Below, piece after piece: positions 16,128 through 23,581 of a stretch of DNA of 29,363 bases. The translations under genes and the position numbers were made by a program. The stretch is from a virus, in IMG/VR virus record IMGVR_UViG_3300028388_004315, positions 1 through 29,363 of that record; one strand, given 5' to 3'. Below the pieces are notes generated by a model, which saw nothing but the letters and a program-made list of their open reading frames with translations, was not told the origin of the DNA and did not search any database. Positions within the stretch are counted from its first letter, which is position 1. Every line of letters starts with the position of its first letter.

Positions 16128-16724
16128 TTATTCTCCTAGCATGGGTTTGATTTCTGCGAAGGCTTGAAGGTATTCCTCACGCGCCTTTTTCGGACGCCAG
16201 TAGTAAAATTCTGGGTCGATCTCTCTCATGCTTTTTTCTGGCATGGACGATACGTCCCACAAATCAGAGGGGATTGCACACATCTCCTGTGACTCGGCAA
16301 AGAGAAGCTGCATGTCCGCATACTTAACCCACCTATACACTTCTGGATCGAACGGAATTCCGAAGCCTTGGATAAAGGCCAGTTCCGCGAGCGCTTCGTG
16401 CTTTTTGTACTCGGGGCTGACGGCTTTCAACGGACTAGGCATGTCCGTGTAGTAGCCCTCTACTGCATCATGCAGTAGTGCCCAAGGCAGCGCACGCTCC
16501 GGGCATTCTGGATGAAAATTCTTTAGGAACCTATAAACATAGACGCTGTGCTGCGCGATGACGTAGATTTCGTCCTCAAGTTCCGGACGATCTGCCAACT
16601 GTCCATTGTAACGGCAGCATCGAGAAATCCCTGCGGTCATGTCGTTGATGTCGAACGCATCGGGTGTCACGTCATCGTAGTAGAAACGCTTTGCTGATGC
16701 GGTTTGGATCCAGTAGTTACCCAT
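16128..16724 (-). CDS. HD-domain phosphohydrolase, YfbR-like 5'-nucleotidase
   Basis: Probably removes phosphate from deoxynucleoside monophosphates, adjusting the nucleotide pool. 198 residues from the ATG at 16724, which has GGAG six bases upstream; a GTG at 16766 lies just in front of the TTGACA element and is less likely. HD motifs: AQHSVYV (His59), LLHDAVEGYYTDMPSPLK (His85, Asp86, with the E..TDxPxPxK pattern of YfbR) and a later KYADMQ. It is the first gene after the SNF2 helicase, separated by a promoter-like site, and its stop lies between the ribosome site and start of the next gene. Confidence 0.85.
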   Translation of the reverse strand: MGNYWIQTASAKRFYYDDVTPDAFDINDMTAGISRCCRYNGQLADRPELEDEIYVIAQHSVYVYRFLKNFHPECPERALPWALLHDAVEGYYTDMPSPLKAVSPEYKKHEALAELAFIQGFGIPFDPEVYRWVKYADMQLLFAESQEMCAIPSDLWDVSSMPEKSMREIDPEFYYWRPKKAREEYLQAFAEIKPMLGE

Positions 16725-16744
16725 TGGTTTCTCCTTCGGGAGAT

Positions 16745-16773
16745 GTGATACAGGGAGAAAAGGCACATGTCAA
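16745..16773 (-). promoter_or_regulatory. Sigma70-like promoter before the HD hydrolase
   Basis: TTGACA (16773-16768), 17 bases, then TATCAC (16750-16745), beginning four bases after the SNF2 helicase stop. The -35 is exact and the -10 matches four of six. It would drive the HD hydrolase, metallophosphoesterase and polymerase genes. Confidence 0.5.
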
Positions 16774-16776
16774 GAC

Positions 16777-19635
16777 TTAACTGTCGAGTGCCTGCACAAT
16801 TATGCTCATTTTCTCAAGGATGGCGACGGCCATGTAAGCTTCTATTGACCCGTCTACGAGCAGGTATTGGGCGATGACGGCATTCTTTTGTCCGTGACGC
16901 CACGCGCGGTCTTCCGCCTGTTCCATAAGTGCGGGTACCCAGTCAAGTTCCGCAAAGACGACAAAACGGGCGCGGGTCAGGGTCCAGCCGACACCCATTG
17001 CCAAAATGTTGCCGATGATGACATCGTATTCACCGGCTTGAAATCCGTCTACGCGGGCTTGTCGTTTCTTGGTGGACACGTCTCCCGTGATCACCGCCAC
17101 ACGAAGACCGGCTTTTTCCAAGCGCTTTTTTAGCTCTGAGATCACAGACTTGTGATATGCGAATGCGATGACCGGCTCGTCGCAGGCAATAAGTTTGGTG
17201 ATATGGTCCGCAACCATGCCGACCTTTGCCAGCGCGACTTCCTCCCGCGCAGCGCTCATTTCTGTGAACAACAACTGATCGGGAGCGGACAGAGTTTTTA
17301 CGGCTCTGTCCAAGTCCGGTTCTTCGCTGTCTTGTTTTTCGAGAGCTTCGGCAATACGTTCTGACAGGCCCTCCATCATCGTGATGTATCGGAATGGGCT
17401 GTCGTCTTCGATCCCCAGCATATTTTCGTACTGAGCGAGGGCGGACTCTACGCGGGTCTTCTCTTTCTTTACGGGCGCTTCAAGTTTGTCCTGCGGCAGG
17501 ATGATCGGCTCTCGGGTCTTGTCCGGAAGCTCCTTTAGAACCGCACGCTTATCGCGCCGTATCATGAAGCGTTCGCGCAGGATGCGGCTGAGTTCTTCGA
17601 GGTTTGAGGCCCCCGATGCGTCTATGCCAAAGTGCCCGTCTTCTGCATCGCAATATGTGTATGCATAGTTTTCCCAACTTGACCCAAGGCCCTTGGGGTC
17701 ACAAGCTCGAATCAAATTCCACAATTCAATTGGCCGAGACAAGATTGGTGTTCCAGTCAGAAACAGAATCCGGTTCGCGCAAATTTCTTCATACGTCTTT
17801 GCGTCACGTACTTTTATGCCGTTCTTTCTTTTTGCGGGGCGTTGTCCGCCGAATACGCATTGTGTTCGTAGTGCGCCAGAAGTTTTCAGCAAATGGCACT
17901 CATCGGCAATCATCAAGTCCCAAGTAATTGACTTAATCTTGTCATCGAACGGGTCCAGCATATCGTAGTTAATGATGACTACATCTGTGTCGGGCCAAAA
18001 ATGCTCGGTCCACGTTCTGTAGACAAGCTTATTGTTTTCGTCCCGTACGCGCTCGCCGTTGTCGTCCAGCACGTGCTTACGTTTGACAACGCTCTCAGCA
18101 ATTCCAACTGTCTTCCCGTGAACATCCCATTTGATCCACTCGCGCATCCAGTTGATCTTTAGAGATGCGGGGCATATGACCAGCACCTTGCTGGCGGCTA
18201 CGACATTATGTACGCCGATTGCCTGAATTGTGTTATGGGTGACGGTGTAGTCTCGCGTCACATATAAACGATCTTCTGCTTCCACGGAAATACACACATG
18301 CTCGTGTTCTCCGCAAAGTTCTACAGATTGAATAAAACGTTTGGGCCCATTTTTATGACTGGGCCACCATTGCTCAATCTTTCTGGGAAGTGAAAATGGA
18401 CACAAATCGTTTAATTTTACGTTGACTTGATATTCAACAGGCTTTCCTTCATGGGTTCTATCATATATCCGTACATTAGCACTGCCTCCGAGAGACCAGA
18501 CTATTCGTTGAACATCTTCGGCAAGCCTCTGGCAGGTGGAATGGAAAGTAATGCGATTCTTTGTGGCACTGCCATTGGTGTCCATAAGACCCTGCAAAAG
18601 GGAAAGACGCTGCTGTGTTGATCCTGTGAAATATTCCTCTGGAATATGTTTGTCGTAAGACCCACAACGGAGTCCCAGCCGAGAAAGCTCCGCTACGTAT
18701 TCAGAGTGAGGATTCTTGTAATTACGCGAAATGGCATATCGCGTACAATAGTTAGGATTAGCATACTTTTTTAAGCGAAAATCTAGCCGAAGTTCTGATT
18801 CTACCCGAGAAGCAGTGTGTTCACTTCCCTTGGGACACGAAAATACTGGTGAACATTCTTTCAGTGCTCCATCCCCTAAAAGCACACCCAGAGTGTAAGG
18901 ACCAATAAAAAAGTCTTTTTCAGTGAATTCGACAGGCGTAACAAGTGGAATATCCCACTTGTTCTTTCCATCAGACGTTTTTAATCCCCTATTCATTAAT
19001 TCTTTGAGAGATTTTACAGTAAAGCCTTGATGGCGTTTGCGGCGATTGCTGTCTCTTACTGCCCACAAATGTTCGTTATTACAGCGGGACCAAGACCCAT
19101 CTCGAAATGTGACTTTATAGGTTTTAAGAACGCCTTGCGGGAAAACTCCTGTAACTTTCGTTGGCTTTCCACTGGAACCAATAACTTGATCTCCAACAAC
19201 CAATTCCCCCACAGTTCGCCACCCTGTAGGGGTAAGAACTGGCTCATCTGTGGGAGAGCTTTTACCCAAACCGGGCGGGTCTGCCACTAGCGTTTTGTTG
19301 TGTTTGACAGCATATTCAATTCCGGCACGCTGAAACGGCAAATAGTTTAGACCGTCCGGAGCCGGGAATTCCGCATCCGTATCTTCTGCCCACGACGCCG
19401 CCACGATTTCGGCAGCAATTGCTTCGGCGTTATCAAGATATTCGAGTGCCGCCCCTATCGCGTATTCGTAGAGGTCTCGGGCTTTGTCTTCGTTCGCGGT
19501 TGTCCACGCCTTTGTTGTCTTGTCAAAAACCCATCCATTTCGCTTAAAAATCAAGCGCTCAGCATAGGAACAGCCCGACTTGCCATTGGGCAGTCGGGTT
19601 GTGAAAACTCCGTCTACTCTGTCGAACTGGGGCAT
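16777..19635 (-). CDS. SNF2-family helicase/ATPase with intein
   Basis: SF2 translocase on double-stranded DNA; phage members are thought to help replication or recombination (compare UvsW and SMARCAL1). The precursor is 952 residues; the spliced form is 609. Walker A DPPGLGK (119-125) continues with Thr469 after the intein. Later motifs: ADECH (Asp578-Glu579, with Cys in place of the usual Ala), TGTP (627-630), and motif VI QAEDRAWRHGQ (906-916). The first 90 residues hold a small domain before the helicase core. The start shares a base with the stop of the exported-protein gene (TAATG). Confidence 0.92.
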   Translation of the reverse strand: MPQFDRVDGVFTTRLPNGKSGCSYAERLIFKRNGWVFDKTTKAWTTANEDKARDLYEYAIGAALEYLDNAEAIAAEIVAASWAEDTDAEFPAPDGLNYLPFQRAGIEYAVKHNKTLVADPPGLGKSSPTDEPVLTPTGWRTVGELVVGDQVIGSSGKPTKVTGVFPQGVLKTYKVTFRDGSWSRCNNEHLWAVRDSNRRKRHQGFTVKSLKELMNRGLKTSDGKNKWDIPLVTPVEFTEKDFFIGPYTLGVLLGDGALKECSPVFSCPKGSEHTASRVESELRLDFRLKKYANPNYCTRYAISRNYKNPHSEYVAELSRLGLRCGSYDKHIPEEYFTGSTQQRLSLLQGLMDTNGSATKNRITFHSTCQRLAEDVQRIVWSLGGSANVRIYDRTHEGKPVEYQVNVKLNDLCPFSLPRKIEQWWPSHKNGPKRFIQSVELCGEHEHVCISVEAEDRLYVTRDYTVTHNTIQAIGVHNVVAASKVLVICPASLKINWMREWIKWDVHGKTVGIAESVVKRKHVLDDNGERVRDENNKLVYRTWTEHFWPDTDVVIINYDMLDPFDDKIKSITWDLMIADECHLLKTSGALRTQCVFGGQRPAKRKNGIKVRDAKTYEEICANRILFLTGTPILSRPIELWNLIRACDPKGLGSSWENYAYTYCDAEDGHFGIDASGASNLEELSRILRERFMIRRDKRAVLKELPDKTREPIILPQDKLEAPVKKEKTRVESALAQYENMLGIEDDSPFRYITMMEGLSERIAEALEKQDSEEPDLDRAVKTLSAPDQLLFTEMSAAREEVALAKVGMVADHITKLIACDEPVIAFAYHKSVISELKKRLEKAGLRVAVITGDVSTKKRQARVDGFQAGEYDVIIGNILAMGVGWTLTRARFVVFAELDWVPALMEQAEDRAWRHGQKNAVIAQYLLVDGSIEAYMAVAILEKMSIIVQALDS
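18232..19260 (-). mobile_element. Class 3 intein in the SNF2 helicase, degenerate LAGLIDADG motif
   Basis: 343 residues (precursor 126-468), inserted in Walker A between GLGK and T. Residue 1 is Ser, +1 is Thr. Class 3 marks: Trp191 (EHLW in block B), Cys448 (HVCISV in block F) and Thr466 (VTHN). The first endonuclease motif, LGVLLGDG, is intact, but the second reads LQGLMDTNG, with Asn at the catalytic Asp position, so DNA cleavage is probably lost on one strand. Highly similar to the RecD-like helicase intein and more AT-rich than the host gene. Removing it restores GLGKT, so its ends are certain. Confidence 0.95.
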
Positions 19636-20066
19636 TACATAAACAAGTTTTCGTGAATCTCGATCACGATACTTTCGTCTTCGTGCACAACAGCTTCTGC
19701 CGGAATAGCGTAATAACCATCCGGAGGAATTACTGTGATGATCTCAGGGGAATCCCCGTGCCCGGAATCAATAATGACCGAGATAACGAGGCCATCGAAA
19801 GCAAAGTCGTAAAGATTAGGTACATCTACGCTGTTGACAAGTCTGTTCTGGTAGAACACGTCCGCCCAATGCCCATCCCCGGGCGTTACTCGAAGAACGT
19901 AATCGCCGGTTGCGTTGTTGTTTATGGACGGGTGAATGTACTCACCACTTCCGACGAAACGCGGCACCTCTACTTCCGAAGGAGGGGCATACCGCCCTTC
20001 TTCATCAAACTGCTGGGCGCTGGCCGCAGCCGCTATGAACAAAAACAGCGTCGCGAGTCGGATCAT
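19635..20066 (-). CDS. Small exported protein, 143 aa
   Basis: Clear Sec signal peptide: MIRLATLFLFIAAAASAQQ, with cleavage expected after ASA. The mature protein (about 125 residues) is acidic and beta-rich (GDYVLRVTPGDG, FDGLVISVII, PEIITVIPPDG) and resembles a small beta-sandwich, without Cys. Function unknown. It starts in an ATGA overlap with the upstream gene and its stop shares a base with the SNF2 helicase ATG, so it is tightly coupled to the replication operon. This is the second exported protein in the window. Confidence 0.7.
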   Translation of the reverse strand: MIRLATLFLFIAAAASAQQFDEEGRYAPPSEVEVPRFVGSGEYIHPSINNNATGDYVLRVTPGDGHWADVFYQNRLVNSVDVPNLYDFAFDGLVISVIIDSGHGDSPEIITVIPPDGYYAIPAEAVVHEDESIVIEIHENLFM

Positions 20067-20356
20067 CGCTTCCGGTTCTTTCCGTTGACGTGTTCGTTCA
20101 TGTGCTTCCGAAGGTCTTTCTGTTGTCGGCGGGCTTCTGCGCGCCGGACTTGGCGAGACTTTTTCGTCACTGGCTCTGCGTTCGCAATCGTAGAAGATTG
20201 TACTTTGCTGGGTGAAAGAGGCTGTGCTTCCATGATGTCGTGTGATCCTTCAAGTTTCGATTGTTCTGATAGTAGCGCCAACGTAGCAGCATGCTCGCCT
20301 GCTGTCAAGACTTTCATTGTTCGACCAAATGACTGTGAATACAGCCTACCAAACAT
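20063..20356 (-). CDS. Hypothetical basic protein, 97 aa
   Basis: Not recognised. The C-terminal 35 residues are strongly basic (KKSRQVRRAEARRQQKDLRK then HVNGKNRKR), suggesting nucleic-acid or ribosome binding. The N-terminal half is helical with a polar middle. The start is an ATG sharing a base with the DUF1643 stop (TAATG), with GGAG nine bases upstream. Confidence 0.6.
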   Translation of the reverse strand: MFGRLYSQSFGRTMKVLTAGEHAATLALLSEQSKLEGSHDIMEAQPLSPSKVQSSTIANAEPVTKKSRQVRRAEARRQQKDLRKHMNEHVNGKNRKR

Positions 20357-20841
20357 TAGGTTATCTCCATGAATGGTAGATCGCCCTTGCGATACAAGGG
20401 GTGAGGCGGTTCACCTTTACCCTTGCCATTGCAGGGTCCAATCGAATAAGGGGTGTGTCCCTCATCTCGGATGAGTTGTAGGACGGCTTGTGAGCGCCCC
20501 TGATAGACGCCATGGTTTCCCCATGCGCACACCACCATCTCAGCGTCTTCAAGGGCCTGCCGGATCACTATGTCGTTCTCCGGTCCAATTGGGTCCGCCG
20601 CTGCTTTCATGTCTTTTGGATCGGTCGCCCGAAAAGCAAACAGGTTGACAACCTCGATACCACCCATATTTTCGCGTTCTGCGAACCCGATACACCGACG
20701 AATTGTCGGGTCATCGACAACGGCGTCAGCCGTGGATGGGTTCAACATCACAAACAGCATCATCGGAAATTCCTCGTTCCAGTCACGATTGAGGCTATAC
20801 CGGTAAATACCGTCTTCGGATATATAGGCGTCTTTGATCAC
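20356..20841 (-). CDS. DUF1643 family protein
   Basis: 161 residues matching the DUF1643 pattern: MLNPSTADA (about 32-40), DDPTIRRC (43-50), then VVNLFAFRATDP (about 64-75), a VVCAWGNHG block (103-111), and a C-terminal PxHPLY. The family is common in phages and bacteria; its biochemical role is not established as far as I know. The start is a GTG that overlaps the stop of the preceding gene (GTGA). Cotranscribed with the RNA ligase. Confidence 0.85.
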   Translation of the reverse strand: MIKDAYISEDGIYRYSLNRDWNEEFPMMLFVMLNPSTADAVVDDPTIRRCIGFAERENMGGIEVVNLFAFRATDPKDMKAAADPIGPENDIVIRQALEDAEMVVCAWGNHGVYQGRSQAVLQLIRDEGHTPYSIGPCNGKGKGEPPHPLYRKGDLPFMEIT

Positions 20842-21035
20842 AGCATTCTAGACAGGTTGATGCAGAGCATCTCGCGCTCGGGTGGGACGCCGATGGTATT
20901 GTAGTCGAGCGTCCGGATTGCCACACCGATGTCTCCCGGAAGGTCTTGAATTGCCGCGTTCAATTCCTGCTCGGCCTTACGAACACGGGACACGGCGGCA
21001 GTGTCTTCTTCGGACATGATCATAGTTTCGCCCAT
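20838..21035 (-). CDS. Hypothetical protein, 65 aa
   Basis: Not recognised. Helical, charged N-terminal half (SRVRKAEQELNAAIQDL) and a C-terminal part with Val/Ile and Leu. There is no signal sequence. The ATG at 21035 shares a base with the ligase stop (TGATG); internal ATGs at codons 5 and 7 are alternatives. It overlaps the GTG of the DUF1643 gene. Confidence 0.6.
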   Translation of the reverse strand: MGETMIMSEEDTAAVSRVRKAEQELNAAIQDLPGDIGVAIRTLDYNTIGVPPEREMLCINLSRML

Positions 21036-22018
21036 CAGATTTCCTCACACTTTGAGAGCCACCATTTTCGGGCGGTGGTTGTGACGTGCTTTGATACGTC
21101 TTTCCATTCAAGGCCCGATTCTTCAAGCTCCACCGCAGACTCTTTCTTGATGTCCTGCCCGATCCACTTGAGGAAGTCACCAGTGCGGCGCGGTTCTGCC
21201 ACGCCGTCGCAGCCCTCAGACACTGCTTGCTGGCACCGGGCCTCGGTGACGAACATTTCCACAAACGCATGCACGCTCTCAGGCACTTCGACTTGTGTCG
21301 GGGCGCTGGGGCCTTTCTTGACCGAGTGTGCTTCGGTTTTGACTTTGAACGTCAGCGTGGAATATAGATCACGGTCCATTCCAAGCGTGGCGTCGTCACC
21401 ATCGAGATCAGTGATGGGAGACACAACCAAGCCTTTGCCGGGGCCGTCCACATCAAAGATTCCGTAAATGAATGGATCGCGCTCACCGATTTTTTCGACC
21501 GCCTGTGAAAGTTCGCCACCTAATAACCGAAGCTCGTCGTCATCACCGAAGTGAATGGGATTCTCCCAGACCATATCCCACGGCAGGACCAACACGTCAT
21601 CCAGATCCGGGATCATCTGACCGATGAGATCGGGGCAAGTGAACATTTCATCATCAACTTGAACGGCGAAAATGAAGAAGTATTTCTGGTTCAAGCCGCA
21701 AACCGCATCGCCTTTCTGGATGCCCTTACCTGCCCATTCTCCGAAGAATGTGACGGTGCCTACCGGTAGATCAGCATTGGCCCAATCATCCTTGAACGGC
21801 TCAAGCCATGCGGCGAACCCTGAGTTGTCTTGTGTCGGTGTGATGTCGCGGGACCGGGACTGAGCGTGTACTGTGCCGTCTTCCTCGATGCGGACAGCAG
21901 CGTTCGTTCCATGGAGTTCGATCTTTGCGCCGAAACGAACTTCTGCCGGTTTTTCGAAACGATTCTGTCCGCGAATGACGTGGGCCAGTGATTCAATGCT
22001 GGGGAATTTTGTGAACAT
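21035..22018 (-). CDS. Rnl2-like RNA ligase family protein with swapped catalytic residues
   Basis: 327 residues from the ATG at 22018 with GGAGAGG upstream. It matches the Rnl2 type in order: FPSIESLAHV start, motif I LHGTNAAV (35-42), motif III FGEWAGKGIQ (92-101, close to T4 Rnl2 FGEFAGPGIQ), motif IIIa YFFIFAV, motif IV GLVV (196-199), and motif V FKVKTEAHSVKK. Such enzymes seal RNA nicks using ATP through a lysyl-AMP. But residue 34, two before the His-Gly, is Glu (codon GAA, 21917-21919) where T4 Rnl2 has the nucleophile Lys35, and residue 195 is Lys (AAA, 21434-21436) where motif IV has an essential Glu (204 in T4). It may be inactive, or use an altered mechanism. It is the first large gene after the rII terminator. 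Confidence 0.85.
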   Translation of the reverse strand: MFTKFPSIESLAHVIRGQNRFEKPAEVRFGAKIELHGTNAAVRIEEDGTVHAQSRSRDITPTQDNSGFAAWLEPFKDDWANADLPVGTVTFFGEWAGKGIQKGDAVCGLNQKYFFIFAVQVDDEMFTCPDLIGQMIPDLDDVLVLPWDMVWENPIHFGDDDELRLLGGELSQAVEKIGERDPFIYGIFDVDGPGKGLVVSPITDLDGDDATLGMDRDLYSTLTFKVKTEAHSVKKGPSAPTQVEVPESVHAFVEMFVTEARCQQAVSEGCDGVAEPRRTGDFLKWIGQDIKKESAVELEESGLEWKDVSKHVTTTARKWWLSKCEEI

Positions 22019-22019
22019 A

Positions 22020-22142
22020 CTACCTCTCCTTTTCCCAAGGACCACCATCCCTGTAGCAGGATATGATCTGGTCTTTGCTGCGCACGCTTTGTGCTCTTAG
22101 TTGTTGAAGGGTCATCCCCGTCCTCGCAGCGATGACCTTCAT
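22020..22142 (-). CDS. Possible 40-aa ORF before the RNA ligase
   Basis: ATG at 22142 to TAG at 22020. The product begins MKVIAARTGMTLQQLRAQSV and ends EKER. The region around residues 5-25 resembles a helix-turn-helix start, but it is too short to be sure. Its last codons contain the ribosome site of the ligase (GGAGAGG), and its ATG overlaps the stop of a smaller ORF (ATGA), a pattern shared by the real genes here. Confidence 0.4.
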   Translation of the reverse strand: MKVIAARTGMTLQQLRAQSVRSKDQIISCYRDGGPWEKER

Positions 22143-22213
22143 TTTTCGTCGTGACGCCTGTCAGCTTCGATTGTTCTGGCCCGCTGAGCGCGGTACTGCC
22201 GATCATACATCAT
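22139..22213 (-). CDS. Possible 24-aa ORF after the rII terminator
   Basis: ATG-ATG start at 22213/22210 and a TGA in an ATGA overlap with the 40-aa ORF. The product is highly charged (MMYDRQYRAQRARTIEAD...). It starts right after the terminator and has no visible ribosome site. Support is only the overlap pattern. Confidence 0.25.
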   Translation of the reverse strand: MMYDRQYRAQRARTIEADRRHDEK

Positions 22214-22214
22214 C

Positions 22215-22242
22215 AGAAGCGAAAGGCCCCGTTAGGGCCTCT
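22215..22242 (-). terminator. Intrinsic terminator after rIIB
   Basis: Read on the minus strand: AGGCCC, loop TAAC, GGGGCCT, then TTTCGCTTCT. A short GC-rich hairpin with a T-rich tail, starting a few bases after the rIIB stop (22247). It would separate the rII operon from the ligase and replication genes. Confidence 0.75.
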
Positions 22243-22246
22243 CTCA

Positions 22247-23569
22247 TCACAGGCAGGAAAGCCAGCCTTGCAGCGTTGAGCGGGGGACGCCGTGCATGCG
22301 ACTGAACCCGCGCTGCCCGAGGCGCTGTACCTGCTCCTGCAATTCATCGGCAGTGAACGTTGCTCCGGTCGCGGCGTGCTTGAAGGTCATTCCCACAGGC
22401 TGATCCGGCGTCACGACCGCAATACCGCCTTCGGTCTCGATGTCCACCACGTAGGTGTCGTCGCTGCGTTCCTCGACACAGGTCAGAGGCATGATGTCGA
22501 AATCTTCGACGTAGACTTCATCCCGCATGCCGTTCTGCCAGACAACCGTGTAGACCGTGTAATAGGTGGTCTCACCATCGTCAATCCAGTCGCCATCATC
22601 GTCGTAGTAGCCGTCTTCGGACGGTTCTTCGTCATCATGCATGTCGGTGATGACCCCGACAATACAAGAGTTGCCTTTGACGACGAGGCTGTCGATGTCC
22701 GGATCGTCATCGGTCTCGGTCCAGTGCTCCGAGAACTCCGCCCGCGTCGAGAAGGTCGGCAGGTCGCGCAGTTCTTCGGGAATCGCCGTTTCCGTTTTCG
22801 GCGTGTCCACAACCTTCTGCTTCTCGATGTTCGAGATTTCGTGATCGCTGGTGACTTCCGCCAGAACCTCGTAGCGGCACACGCGCATCTTCGAGTACCC
22901 GTAATCGGTCGGCACCGACACGACATCGCGCGGGTTGACCTTGCAGGCCACGACCTTTTCATGTTGGCTGTACCCGTTCAGGTAGATCGAAGCACAGACA
23001 TGAAGTCCACGGGAACACGTCTCGTTCGGATTGTCGTTGACCCGATCACGCGGCATTTCCACGATCTTGCCGGGGGAGTTGTCCATCCGGCTTCCATCGG
23101 GATTGGCGTGCACGCTGGTGAAATCGCCGCGAACGTACTTGAATGCTACGAAACAGCCATCCGGGGTGAGCGGTGCTTGGAACCGGTCGATGAAGTTGTA
23201 GAGGCATTCCCGCGAGCGGTCGGACGGGTTCTCCATCACGTTGTTCAGGAACCAGACCCACGGCGTGGCGTCCATACCTGCATCGACAAGCTGAATCAGC
23301 TTCTCGGTGAGGGTGGAGCGAACAGGCGCGCCTTTGTAGAAGACTTCATTGCCGACCACGTTGACCAGACCAGCCGTCAGGCGGCTGACAAGTTCGCGCT
23401 TGTCCAGAAGCTCAGCGACAAGAAGCTCGTCGTGATCTTCGATGGTGGGGTCAGTCAGATGCGCGACGAGACGTTCGTAGCCCGGATGCGCGGCGGGGAT
23501 GGTTTGCAGGGTATTGCGGACGAAGACCGAAAGGCTCTGTTCCGAGAACGTGTAGAAAAGCTTGGGCAT
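22247..23569 (-). CDS. rIIB: rIIB-like protein with acidic insert and C-terminal HTH-like end
   Basis: 440 residues, longer than T4 rIIB (312, from memory). Residues about 120-245 carry the family core: PLTPDGCFVAFKYV, NSPGKIVEMPRDRV, NPNETCSRGLHVCA, NPRDVVSVP and KMRVCRYEV. Residues about 270-345 are an acidic insert rich in Asp/Glu and Tyr. The last 40 residues (RGFSRMHGVPRSTLQGWL) look like a helix-turn-helix. It is the second gene of the rIIA-rIIB pair, 12 bases after rIIA, with GGAGG before its ATG, and ends at a terminator. rII proteins of T4 act at the membrane in lambda Rex-related exclusion; the exact role here is unknown. Confidence 0.85.
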   Translation of the reverse strand: MPKLFYTFSEQSLSVFVRNTLQTIPAAHPGYERLVAHLTDPTIEDHDELLVAELLDKRELVSRLTAGLVNVVGNEVFYKGAPVRSTLTEKLIQLVDAGMDATPWVWFLNNVMENPSDRSRECLYNFIDRFQAPLTPDGCFVAFKYVRGDFTSVHANPDGSRMDNSPGKIVEMPRDRVNDNPNETCSRGLHVCASIYLNGYSQHEKVVACKVNPRDVVSVPTDYGYSKMRVCRYEVLAEVTSDHEISNIEKQKVVDTPKTETAIPEELRDLPTFSTRAEFSEHWTETDDDPDIDSLVVKGNSCIVGVITDMHDDEEPSEDGYYDDDGDWIDDGETTYYTVYTVVWQNGMRDEVYVEDFDIMPLTCVEERSDDTYVVDIETEGGIAVVTPDQPVGMTFKHAATGATFTADELQEQVQRLGQRGFSRMHGVPRSTLQGWLSCL

Positions 23570-23581
23570 TGGGTTCCTCCT

